NCBI RefSeq assembly: GCF_019578655.1 | Contig: NC_063265.1 | Location: 16,850,285 to 16,914,284, forward strand | Origin: Ricinus communis | Lineage: Eukaryota > Streptophyta > Magnoliopsida > Malpighiales > Euphorbiaceae | Reading direction: 5' to 3' | DNA: 64,000 nucleotides | In this document: one piece after another, positions 12,801 through 24,787 of the stretch | Layout: every line of letters begins with the position of its first letter | How positions within the stretch are numbered: position 1 is the first letter of the stretch | Translations under genes and position numbers: made by a program | Notes under the pieces: model-generated | The model's input: the letters and a program-made list of their open reading frames with translations, nothing else | Told to the model about the DNA's origin: nothing | Database searches by the model: none

Positions 12801-15800
12801 TTAACAAAAATATGTCTTATTTTCTAATAACTAATTTTAAAAAAAAAATAAAGAGTTAATGGCAGATTTACTTTTTTTTAGAAGTTCAAACAGGACAATA
12901 TTGAGAAGTGTAATTTTGTAATGTTTTTCTTGCCCTTTCAATAAGCTTACATTTATTTTTATTTTATTAAACTATAATTAGTTAAGTGAAACAAAAGCAT
13001 AGAAACATTTAGTGCTTAATATGTGAAGATGTTTAGATCTTAACAAATAATAAATATATGTTTAAGTTGAAAGATTTTAATTTTGATTAATTTAACATTG
13101 CCTTTTAAGACTTTTTGGTCAGGAAAAGTTATAAGAATGACGTGAACTTGTTAAAATTTGATAATTAAGTATTTAAATTTTTAAAAGTTTCAATTTAATG
13201 TATGAATCTAGTAAATAATTATGATTTGATATACATAACATGTCAATAGCAGGATAAGTGAGAGTGGTCCATAAACAGATTCTGGAATAAGGTTTTGATT
13301 CACTTTTTTTTTTCTCCTGAGGGTTCTTTTAGTTCTTTGAAGAAGGCAGAACTGAACTGTCTATGGCTTCTTACATCACTGAGTCAAGTATTCACATAGA
13401 TATGCTGAGTTATCCATTGATATGTTGTTCCTGTTGGTTAAGCATTTCATTTTAACTCTCACTATAATTAAGAAATTAGAACTGACTAAAAGAATAACAG
13501 GATTATAAGTCGTTTTAATTATTTTTATTTGGTAATTCAATTCAATTTGAAATTCTATTAGGTTAAATAGTCCTTTCTATAATCCATTCAAATTATTGAT
13601 TGTTTCCTATGTGAATCATTTTTTCATACAAACTGAACTTATTAATCATACAGCGAACGATTGTTTTTGGAATTTTTTGTTTAATAATAATATTATATAA
13701 TTCAATTTATCACAATATTTATAAATAATTTTTTTTTTTTTTAAAAATCCATCTTTTACCCCTCTCACATTCATACTTCAAATTATTACTATGTAACAGG
13801 TAGCAGTAAATTGTTACTATCGCATAAGGGGTAAATGTTAATAAAAGTAAAAATTGCAGGAATCAAATGTAAACAAATAAAAACATGGGGCAATTATATA
13901 AAAAGTTAAAAATGCAAGGAGCAAAAAATGATTTTTTTTTAAAAAAACATTATTATTGAGTGTAGTATTACATTGATTTAATATATATTTATTTAATCAT
14001 ATCAATACACATATGTCCTTAAACTAGTCAGCCACTGGTCCACTATCAGCACATTGGCTTTGCTGTAATTTTCTTCTTAAATATGTATGCTTATGTCCTT
14101 CCTTAAATTTTCCTTAACCAGTAAATAAGAGTTTGATCTTTCGTTTGATGTCATATTTATTTATTAATTTATTTTACAAATTTAAGAATTTCCATTCTTT
14201 CTTTTTTTTCCTATTGGTTATTGCTCAACAATCAGAATTTATAAAGGATAAGTCATGAATTACATGATTTCATACCTTAATATATGATTTGATACCTACC
14301 TATTGGATATTTAATTTTATCCCTTTTTGGATGTTTGATTTCTCCAACATTGAGTATTTAATGAATTATGAACATTTTATTTTTATTAAATAGTTAGTTG
14401 TGGTTAATAGGGGAATGATTATTCTTACTCATTTTGTCTTTAGGTTGTAAAATAGCAATTGATTTTCAAAAAATATAATTAAAAGATTGCATGTATGTAT
14501 GTTTGAACTAAAATGAAACCAAGTAACTAACTTTGTAATGAAACAAGAAAAAAAATTGGTTTAATTTCTAGTTTAATATGGTTCTAGTTTCTTTAATTTT
14601 AAAAGAATAGAAATTTAGTCCAGTCTTAATTACTTTTAAATAACCAAATAAAACTAAAACATGCTAAATCTTAGTCTTAACCAACTTCTTTTTCCATTAT
14701 GATTTTTAAAAATTCAGTTATTTTAATTTTAGTAATATTGAAATTCTTTTAGCTTGATTCTGAAAGAAATCTATTGAAATGTGATATGATAACATACTAT
14801 CTTAAACTTTATAAAATCATAAAAATATAAAATACATTTTAAGGGCCACATGATAACTTTAATAACATTTCTTCTCAAATAAAGAATTTAGGTTATTTGA
14901 ATTTAAAATAAAAAATTTTAATGATAAAACTTAAACTTGACAAGAATAATAATAGGAAACACAACTAAATTTAAGGACTATGAATGAAATTTACCCAATG
15001 CTTCAACAAGTGTGAACAATTTTTGATATTTCTCATAATTAGTAACGATTAAAAAAGAACATACACAATAATAATTAAAGAGTTTTATGGTGGCTCCTTA
15101 CCTTTATAATAGAAAAATGAAGATTTTGCACTCTCCTTAAATAGATTTTTCTAGTTATTAGGTAATTAATCCTTTGATTAAGTGTCTATTTAGTAATAAA
15201 ACCAATATACTAAACTTTTTTAACTATACAATTTCTAAGAATATCTAATATATCAGAAAAAAAGGGAAACGAAATTCTTTGAAGTTGAAATTATTTAATG
15301 ATTATTTGTTTTTCTTCCTCATGAAATTGAAAATCTAAAATTATAATAAAACAAACAAGTATTCATGTTGGTTAAAGTCCGTCTCGAAAACATATTTTAT
15401 ATGAATCCCATATTAAAACATTCAAAGGTATCATTCCAACTATATCTAAAATTGTTTCCACAAAATAGAAAAATCAAATCAAGTACAAGAATAGCTTTCA
15501 AATTAATTAAACTAAAAATTCCATAAATTAATTAAGCTAAAAATATTAATACTAAAAAATTTACAGATGAAATGATAAATAATATTTTTTTAATTTAATT
15601 AAAATATGAACATGCAACTGTGATAAAATTTTTAAGATAATATTTTATCACTTATAAAGACTCTGCCTAACACATTCTTAATTTATTATGAATATATATA
15701 TATCAAAAGAAAAATCTCTCCATATTTATTTTTAAAGAAGGGCAAAAAAGATTACACTTAAAAATCTGTGCCAAAACAAAATTAAACTCGATAATTATTT

Positions 15801-16365
15801 TTTAAAAATTCTATAGGTGACTTGTTTTCTAAAACATGAACAAATTTAATTTCAGTACAATTGGAAATAACACATAGATGTTAACAATAATTCAGTGTTA
15901 TTTCAATAAATCCTACTCAAAATCACTGATTATGTCTTTTAATTTATCGAATTGTGTTGGCAATTTGTAGATTTTGAACCACAGGATAGCAAATTAACAA
16001 AGCTGGTAATGGGGTTTTAATTTTCCTTTTCCACTTGAGACTGTGAGATGTTTATATTTTAAAAGGTATTGCTTTTTTTTTTCTTTTTCGTTTTGGTACA
16101 AAATTAAATTGTTGTTGTTTTCTATGTTATTTTGATGTTGTCATTCAATATATATTTGTTTTGAATAAAATAATTGTGGTGCTTCTAGCTTTCAATTCTT
16201 ATAGTATAGTGCTGCATATTTAAATATGGTTTAGCTGTATAGTTCCTTTTTATTTAGTTGACATTTAATTTCTTGGTGTTTTCTATTAATTTCTTAGGTG
16301 GTGCTGCTTTCACTTCACACTCTCTATCTCTTTTTTTATTTTTCTTTTTTCTTTTTTCTTTTGAA
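12801..16365. other. AT-rich intergenic DNA, no gene seen
   Basis: No frame longer than chance, no recognisable domain and no clear bounded repeat. The last 400 bases before the next gene become pyrimidine-rich and probably hold its promoter; a TAAATAAATAAAAA stretch at about 16371-16384 is a possible TATA-like site. Confidence 0.4.
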
Positions 16366-16644
16366 ACCAATAAATAAATAAAAAGGGAATTATAAAACAT
16401 AAGCCTTAAAAGCAATTGGGGTTTTTCCTGTGCACTTTGAAACACCGACCCCTCTCCCTCTTTTCCCACTCTAATAGCAATGAATGAAGGCTTTGCTGCA
16501 ATTTGTAATTGCCAATATTTACTCCAATTTTCCCACTTCTGCAATACTCCTTGGGATTTTTCCAATTCATTAATACATTTCCTGGCCTCAATTACACTCT
16601 TCTTCCACCAATACTTCTTCAATTCAATACCAATTCAATTCAAT

Positions 16645-16669
16645 TCTCTCTCTCTCTCTCTCTCTCTCT
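16645..16669. repeat. (CT)n microsatellite in the leader of the CFL1-like gene
   Basis: An uninterrupted TC/CT run of about 25 bases lies 90-115 bases upstream of the ATG at 16760, preceded by a short (CAATT)n run. CT-rich tracts in the 5' leader are common near plant transcription starts, so this one probably lies in the untranslated leader. Confidence 0.85.
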
Positions 16670-16759
16670 ACACCCTACACCCTCCACCTCTTCCTCCCAT
16701 AATTAAATTAAGCTTTAAATAAAAACCCATCTCTCTCCTTTCCATTTCCCTTATATATA

Positions 16760-17460
16760 ATGGCCTTGAAGGTTCAAACCCAGCAACACCACCACCACCA
16801 GTATCATTTTGTGGGTGCTACAGTTGCTACACATGGTTCAAGCCTAACCACTCTTTGCCAACCCATCTCACTTACTCTTAATCTCTTCCAATACGCTAAC
16901 CTCTCTTGCTCTTATATTGAATTAGAAGAGCCTTTTCCTCTTCCCTTAGGTTGGCAAAAGTTCCTTAATCTTCAGGTAACATATATGCTTCTGTTTTCCA
17001 CTTGTATGCATGTGCCTAATATGTTCTTCTGTTATGTTCCAAAATTTGCTGAACATGAGACCTTCATGTCTGGCTCTGCTTTTTTAAGACAGGTGAAATA
17101 TACTACACAAAGAACACACGAAAGAAGACCATGAGTCGAAGAAATGGAAATGGACCAAAGCTTGACCTGAAGCTGAACCTCTCGCCACCAAGGGCTGATC
17201 CCCGAGTGGAGTCGCCAAACCGATCAGCAACAGTGTCACCAACATCACCACCAAGCTCATGCGTGTCATCCGAACTAAACCAAGATGACACCCTTCGATA
17301 CTCTAATAGCCCTGAGGCTACTTCCATGGTGCTTGTGGGGTGCCCAAGGTGCCTTATGTATGTCATGCTCTCTGAAGATGATCCCAAGTGCCCTAAATGC
17401 AAGAGTACTGTGTTGCTGGATTTCCTTCATGAGAACACAGTTCAAACAAGAAACAGTTAA
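16760..17460 (+). CDS. CFL1: CFL1-like WW-domain / EAR-motif transcriptional regulator (2 exons)
   Basis: Exons 16760-16975 and 17089-17460 join in phase 0 over a 113-nt intron (CAG|GTAACA donor, TTTTTTAAG|ACAGG acceptor), giving 195 aa. Residues 57-85 are a WW-like segment: PLPLGWQKFLNLQ comes from exon 1 and TGEIYYTKNTRKKT from exon 2, so the intron cuts the domain. The second conserved Trp of a WW domain is absent. Residues 97-103 are LDLKLNL, an EAR-type LxLxL repression motif, followed by a Ser/Pro-rich linker. The C-terminal block has C157-x2-C160 and C173-x2-C176, then STVLLDFLH. This order matches the plant CURLY FLAG LEAF 1 family, where rice CFL1 and Arabidopsis AtCFL1 affect cuticle development through HD-ZIP IV partners. 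The part from the internal ATG at 17131 resembles the shorter GIR1/GIR2 proteins that bind GL2. Retaining the intron would give a different 124-aa protein. Family assignment is firm; the role is inferred. Confidence 0.92.
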
Positions 17461-17546
17461 AAAGGACTAGCTAGGCACTCCTTCTGCTGCTATTAGGACT
17501 AGTAGACTCTCTATATATCTTCCTCCCTATTCCCCTTTAATCTCAG

Positions 17547-17627
17547 GTAGTGCCATTTGGGCTCCATATTTTTTTAGCTCAATCTCATGCTAGAGGAAGG
17601 TAGAAGTTGGAGCCCAAATAGCACTAC
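17547..17627 (+). ncRNA. Near-perfect hairpin downstream of the CFL1-like stop codon; possible miRNA-type precursor
   Basis: The arms at 17547-17566 (GTAGTGCCATTTGGGCTCCA) and 17608-17627 (TGGAGCCCAAATAGCACTAC) are reverse complements with one mismatch in 20. They enclose a loop of about 41 nt that has a small AGC/GCT pairing of its own. The hairpin starts 87 nt after the TAA at 17460, so it is very likely inside the 3' untranslated region. The stem is GC-richer than its surroundings, which argues against chance in AT-rich DNA. I recognise no known miRNA in it. It could be a miRNA-like precursor, an RNA stability element or a tiny MITE. The hairpin is certain; its role is not. Confidence 0.5.
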
Positions 17628-17639
17628 GGTTTTCTTTAT

Positions 17640-18150
17640 CTTTTCTTATTTCTACCTTTCTTTTCCTAGTCATAGAACAAAGAATATGGGCTGAATGATA
17701 TATATATGAACTCAGAAGAAGTGTCTGATTTTTTTTCTGGGTTCAGCTTTCTTCACCCTTTAGCAGAAGAGAATGTAAGCTGATTCGTTGCAGCTGCCCA
17801 AATTTTCCTATGAATGTTAGGTATTTTATGGTTTTATCTTTGTTTTCCTTTCTATTTTAATCAATTTTTGTTTTTATTTTCTGAATCACCTTATACCCTA
17901 TCCGAGCATGCCACATGGAAAATTACTTGGAACTGACGCAATGTCCATGTCAGTTTGAAACAAAGGAACAGTGAATAATCAGTTGATTTACGTAGTACTC
18001 ATGAGATGGGTAAAATCTGTGACAAGAAGTTGAAATAGATCTTTTGTACTTGAGAGCAGTCTTAGAAGAAGATGGCAGTAGGATGACTCAGGCCCCACTG
18101 ATTCTTGAATAATCCCATGCCTAGATATATTTGTGGGTTTCTTTTAAAAA

Positions 18151-18182
<32 letters not shown>

Positions 18183-20490
18183 GTTTACAGCAATCACTCC
18201 ATAGTAGGACCAAACCATATGCTAATGTCATTGATTTCACTGTTTAAACCCACAAAAATGATTAAAGAATTAGCCCACTTTCTGGAACTCCATAGATATG
18301 TAGAGGCACATTGATAATGGTATCTATGTAATTGCCCCAGTTAGGCACCATAGTCCCACGATAGGGCAACAATTAACAGCCACTGCCTTGCTAGCCAGAC
18401 ATCCATCAACAAGACCAAACACAAAGATCAAAGACAAGATACAAAACAAGATGAAGAATACGTTATCATTTGTCCCAAACCATGTTAATAGAAACATCAA
18501 AGCAAGCATAGAGATTAATGGAAAAAGGTGAAAAAGGATTTAATTTTAAGGGGAAAAAGAAAAAGTAAAAAGGGTAATTAAGTAAATGATGTGGGGAGGT
18601 TGGGTAGTTCGAGCATTGAAAAAAGAGGAGGGACTATATTAGATTGAAGAGAAAGACCATTAAAAACACATAAATGCAATAGTAATTGAGACAGTTGAGA
18701 ATAATGAAGGGTATTACGTCAGATGATAAATACAAATTCAATTCCAACCTTCGGCCCTCTAATTGCTCAAGGGTGTGTTTAATATTACTTTTTCAACATC
18801 AATTTTTATATTATATCATAATTTAGATTTTGGAAATTATTTTTATAAAAAATAGATAAATGAATATTTTTCCTAATAGCAGATTTGAGAAAATCAATTT
18901 ATAAAAAATAAAAATATATAAATCTAATTCTTTTACGCTCAACAAACACATCTCAGTTTTTTTTTTTCTTTCTTTTTTTTTTGCTTTCGTTTTCACTACT
19001 CTTCTCATCACTCACTAAATGCCACCTTTCTGCTGCCATTCTCTATTGTGGCAAACCCCTTCTCTACTATAATACCTCCTTGTCCATGTTCTCACCATTA
19101 AATTCTGCTCCTCTTTTTTCAACTCTCCTTCCTTAACTCGCACATAAAGCTCTCTCTCTTTCTGTCACATATCATTACTGTTGAAATTATACATTGAAAA
19201 GCATAGGGAATACCAAAACAAAATAAAATGACCTTATCCCATGTTCCTACTAAATATTTGAGCTGTTTAATAGAAAAAATTGCAAGAAGTTACGTTCAAA
19301 TCTTCAACTTAAAAGTCCTATAAATGCTCTAGTAAATATACAAATATCAGAAGCAAACAGTAGTCTGTTTAGGTATGCACATGAGAATGATCCAAGGAAC
19401 AAATATACTCACGTCATCATGCCTACGCGGAGACAAGATACTGGACCACGCTCTAACAATGAAGTGCAAAGGCCACAAGCATTGCCATACAACCTAAAAA
19501 CTCACCATTTAAAGGGCCTAAAGACAGAAGCTTATTGAGTGTTAGGGTTTTGCAAAAGAATAATTCATGAATTAAAGTGACAGAAACTAGCCAAACCCCT
19601 GACGTTATCAAAGTTAGGACCAGAATCTAGTGGCTAGTTTGACTTGCTAAATGTTATATGAATTATTAAATTTCTAGAAACAGTAAGTTGCCTAACAATT
19701 CGTAGCATTCGTCTTTTTCTCTTCTAATTTTAGAAAATAAGTTCAGTGCAAATCTATAGAAATAAAAGATATCCCTGTCAAATCTACCAGTGGGAGTCCT
19801 CTATTAGCGTGTGGAATTCCTTCTAAATTGATCCATATCCATCCTTATGAGAAATCCAGACCCCCAGAGCAAATCATTATTACAATAGTAATAGCATTTC
19901 ATGAGCACCTTTATTAATTGTTTGGATGCCTGTTTCACATACATATGCATGGACAAGTCAAAATTTAATCGTCACTTGACAATATAACCCCTAGAACCTT
20001 CGGTAGCACAGCCGAGACTGCGATGGCTTCTCTGTCCCCGCGGGGATGGAGTGAGAATTCAAGAGATGGCAAGACGAGTTATTTATCATTACTATAGGTA
20101 TCTAGAGTAAATGCAGTGATGTAATGCAGTTGAGGCCTCCTAACAAACAGATAGACTTGAACCAATAACACTTTTCACTAGTTTAACTCAAGCTCGTAAA
20201 GCATATGGAAGAAAAGTCTATCTAACAATTTCCATTGCACAAGTAATAATGTAACTGCTTAAAGGCATAAACTGGCCTCATATAATCAAGCTAGATTGCT
20301 AGTGTTTCTACTTAGTTCTTGAGCCACAAAGCTGGCGTGAAAATTTCTTTTTCAAGTAAAGCCACTGGGCAAAAGATAATACCTTATATAATACCATGAT
20401 CTGAACAGCAAAAACAAATGCTTAAGACATGAAATCCTCAACTCCTTATGAATTGCAATGGTTGGCCGGAGGACTTGCAGTTGAATATCG
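17640..20490. other. Intergenic DNA between convergent genes, no gene seen
   Basis: No credible coding region. It holds a (TAA)n microsatellite at about 18156-18182 and a GC-rich island at 19999-20040 around the palindrome TCCCCGCGGGGA. The right end, near 20497, may be the last exon of the minus-strand RRM gene's 3' untranslated region. Confidence 0.4.
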
Positions 20491-20497
20491 GAATGAC

Positions 20498-23400
20498 CTG
20501 CAAGTAAAGATAAAAAAGATTTACATTTTGAATGTTTACTGAAAGGCTTATAAGCTATGTATATATATATATATATATATGTAAATTCTTGTATGCATGG
20601 AGATCTGCCAACCGACAGCTAAAAACTAATCCTACAATATTCTTAAATTTAGGCAGGGAATTAGAAAGCAGGACAAAAGACCAAGCATCAATTGCTAAAT
20701 AAGTTGGTTGGTCAGACATGAAGCATGTAATCAGCAGGACGGAAAAGACAGTGAGGAGTCTAAATTTCAATTCAATGTATAAGAGCATTTCCATTCCACA
20801 TAGTTAAGCAGTATATCATAAAAAAAAAATTTATGTATTTTTGAGATATGGGAGTATATTTGATGCGACTCTCTAAGTCCCATCTCACATTCGAAGTATG
20901 CCTATATTTTGACTTATTCTGCATCCAACAAAAGAACAGCAATTGAAACTTTCCAGGAATGCAGTATCTTGGCCTCCCAAATGCATGTTGGGAACTCAGC
21001 GCTTTGCAAGCCCCATATGAGTCATGCCAAATACTGCAACCTTCTGCAAGAATGATATGCATTTGAAACTCCATATTTGGAAGTGCAGGCAGAAGATGAC
21101 AACAAGAGACAATCTCATTCATCATGAAGAACATGTGTTCCCATTCAAAACCTTTCATGCAGCTGGTGAAGCAAAACTAGTAAAACAGCCGCGCACCAAG
21201 ATAAGTTTTTAAGAGGATGATCCAGCTCCAGAAAAATATTAAAGCACCATATCGCACTCCAAAATTTCCACTCAGAAATATGCAAAATACAATCCAACAC
21301 CCAAACCAAATATTGCCACAGCATCGACGTTAAGGTGGAACTTCTGTTCGAACCAAGCGAGGCAAACTCTTAGGCACATAATCTACTATCAAATAATCAT
21401 GGAATAGATTAATCAAGCCGTTATTTTGATTGGTATTTTGTTCTGATCAATAAATCCTTTACTTGGACTCATATTTTGTATCAGCATCAAGTATTCAGCA
21501 GTTGAGGTGCAGCATGCAAGAGTTAGAATTGTGCTACCGAACTGTTAATTGGATTGATGAGCCACCGATCTGTTAATTGGTGTTTCTTGTGTTGAATTAA
21601 GCAGAGAAATGTTATGTAACGAACTACCATTGAATAATAGCAGAAATATATTTTTCACAACTCTCTATTCTCTTCTCTTCTCATCTAACTCTCTCACTTC
21701 TTCTTGATTTTTCTTGTTCTCCATTAAGATTAACTTGCTGTTTCTAGCTTATGATACCATTGGAACAGGAATCATAACATATTTACTCCCCTTTTCAACT
21801 GAACTACTTCTCTCAAGACTACAGTGATGTGAACAAAAATTGCATAATCCAAGAATTTATTCATGTCCTTTTTTCTGTACAAAATTGGAACCATATATTC
21901 AGACCAATATTTAACTGACAAAACTAAACTTATTGGAAATATTTACTTATAATCATTAAGAAAAAAAGGCACGCATGTCATGAATTCATATCTCTTCCTG
22001 GAACCAGCAGAGAACCTGACATGAGTCCAAACAGAAAATCCAAGCTTACACTAACTGACTGAAGAAAAAAAAAAATCATAAAGTTCTCATGCTACCAGAA
22101 TGAAATGGCAAAAGGAAACACCTAGAAGGAACCCCACAACCCAAACAGAGAAGAAAGTAAATAAATATCAAAATAAAGAGGATCTTATAAATTTTTGAGG
22201 AAAGAGAAAAGGAAAAGCACTTCAAAAATAGTTGATAAACTAGGCATCAGTGTCATTAAAAATGATAATGCACATAGCTTTCTTTTCTTTTCCCTTGCTA
22301 CCTGCAACTTATGAAAATGATGTCATTTTCTTTATATTTAAAAAGCAAATCTGAAAGGAGTGCACTGCTTTGTTAGAGAATCTAACAGGATTACAGGAAT
22401 TACTAAATTACCATGTAAGAGAAACAAGAGTCCACCTAAAGCTCGGCACTACATTGGAGTAATTCCCTTGATCATGTAAGTAGAACAAATATATGCATTA
22501 GCAAAATGAAGTTCTACGAAATATTTTAGTTTTCGCGTACACAGATTATTTTGCTTTATATGATGTATAGATTTACCATTTTAGCAATTTCCTTATCTAG
22601 AAAAAATGAATAGTATTTAGGCCTATAGATATCTATGCAACCTAGACATTTCCTTAATTTTTCTTAAAAAAAATAATGGAATTACAGTGCTTTTATTAAT
22701 TTGGAAGGCCTGAGTATCCAGTAAATCTCTAATCTCTTTATTTTTATTTTTTCATCCATAAAATTGCTGCAAACCTTCTACCGCATGAGTAAGCATCATA
22801 TTTCACAGCTTCAAGAAACCATCAATCCCACCTTTTCTCATTCTAACCAACTCTAAATCATCTGAGCCATAAAAACAATTGTTGCTTGAGATCTGACCTT
22901 TGTCCATACTCCTTCACAGCTTAACAAAACAATCTTATTCATCTCATTAAGGTCCTTGAGTGTACCTTGATCCTATAAAATATAATTACACTAAAGAGAT
23001 CCTAATTTAACACCAGTGAACATATTTAATTTCAGAAAAACTTATAATTTAATTTCCATGTCCTAAATATATACTCAATTTCCTGCAAATGCAAACCTAG
23101 CAAGCATCAGAACTTCGTTTCCTGGCTTCCCAAGGCAGAAGACTACATATCTGTTAATACATCAATAACATGTCAAGCTAAACAAAACCACCTTGTTATT
23201 GTCAAGATCATTTGCTATATAATCCTAATCATTTTCCACCTGATTGTCATGATTGTCTTACCATTCTGTTCAATGGTTTAGTGGAGTGCAATTGCATATT
23301 CAAAAACTCTGACAGCAAAATAATCGGGTACAAGCATATAAATAATAACATTTGGGGTGGGTCATCTTCTTCGAGACATCAGCCTAAGCTCAACTCAAAC

Positions 23401-24640
23401 AGAGGACAAGTGATATTTTCAAGAGTTAGATAAATTGCTTTTGAAACGCCAAAAGGCCTCCAACCCTGACAAGGGCCCGGGCTGAACATTTCAGATTGCA
23501 GATCATATCACAACTCTAATCAAATGGCAGCATCAACCAGGATGATGATAAAGCTGGCACTGATCATGAGAACTAATGATGAGAAATAAAAATAATCACT
23601 CTTGAAAGAAACGAAATTATCTAATGACATTGCCTATATAATTCTGAATGCATTTCAACTAGGACTAAGAAACCTTTACACTGGATGCAAGAAGCCTCTT
23701 CATCAAGTGGCTAGGTTTTCATTAAGTCACATGTCAATAAAACAGTGTTAGCTGACAAAAATGGAACATAAGGGCAGTTTAAAGCAAAGGTTGGGTTTAG
23801 ACTTGTATTAAGTCAGTGAACCAGAAGCAGGTGCCTTTGGACAATTCCAATGAACTAATAAAGTATGACCCTCCCCTGCGAATAAAGCATCCCTCATATT
23901 GTTACTTCAGATTGTTTATATTGAAAAGAACACACAATTATTATACAATTTATAAGCTGAATGACAAAAGCTCTAGGATTCAGCTAAAAACATTTGCTAT
24001 TTAAGCTTCTTTTCACTTGTCCGAAAAAATCAAAGTAACTAATAGAATTTCAAAAAGTAACTTGAAAGCACAGAGCTCTCTAAATAAGAAATTCCTATAA
24101 AATTACTAAAATATTTACTTCCTAAATATCAATATCCTAAACAGTACTCCTAGAAAATAACAATACACAAAAAATTGGAATCACATAATTAATCATAGAT
24201 CAAAATAAATCCTAAATTTATTTATCCTAGTTTGCATCATTCCAATACTTGCCACAATATGAAACTGTCTAGAAAGAACAACCAAGAAGAAAATAAAGGT
24301 ATAACTTCTTTAGAGATAATGTTAAATACCAAACACATTGATATGATTACTTAAAGCAAACAGGTATTGGACAGAAAGACTAAAAATTTATCAAACTTTA
24401 AGTTAAAAAGGCTCGACAAGTATTAATATTCGGCTTAGAATGAAAATGATTATAGCAGTGAAAAGAATATCAAACGAAGCCTCAAAAATCAGGGAAAAGA
24501 AACTCCTTATAACTTCTTCAATTCAAAACATGTACAATTGTTGAATATCCTAGCTCTGAACCAATCTTTGAGATACAATAATATAGATTCGAAAGTTCAA
24601 TAAAATACTGTAGTCATGTAAAACATATTCTGCATGTTAC
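20498..24640 (-). other. Possible 3' untranslated intron or downstream intergenic DNA of the RRM gene
   Basis: On the minus strand, 150 nt past the RRM gene's stop, there is a good donor (AACAG|GTAACATG, at 24640). A plausible acceptor (TTACTTGCAG|GTCATTCC) occurs at 20498. If both are used, a 4.1-kb intron lies in the 3' untranslated region. The stretch has no credible coding frame. It also holds a (TA)n run at 20560-20580 and an LTR-like remnant at 21480-21745. The splice pair is inference only. Confidence 0.25.
21480..21745 (+). mobile_element. Possible solo-LTR remnant (Copia-like)
   Basis: The text resembles the right half of a plant Copia LTR: an ACCGA(A/T)CTGTTAATTGG motif appears twice (about 21537 and 21563), then ATTGAATAATAGCAGAAAT near 21629, then a long CT-rich run (21660-21715). 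ATGATACCA at about 21751 is the reverse complement of TGGTATCAT, near the usual TGGTATCAGAGC primer site, but its orientation does not fit well. No internal coding region remains. Boundaries are uncertain. Confidence 0.3.
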
Positions 24641-24787
24641 CTGTTCAGATTCTCCTGATAATTATCCATTATAAATTGCTTGTGAACTCCAAAAAACAGT
24701 ACAACTTGAAGTATGGAAACTCCAAACTTGCAGAGGTTCTAAGAGGACAAGCATAACATGCCAAAAACAAAATCTTTCACGGGTTTC

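Noticed and set aside
16254..16622. 122-aa minus-strand frame upstream of the CFL1-like gene
   Set aside because: It runs antisense through the CT/poly-T-rich promoter and leader, is lysine-rich from simple sequence and has no recognisable domain.
17103..17402. 99-aa minus-strand frame
   Set aside because: It is a shadow of exon 2 of the CFL1-like gene on the opposite strand.
21320..21360. GTTCGAACC motif as a tRNA B box
   Set aside because: No A box or cloverleaf arms fit around it.
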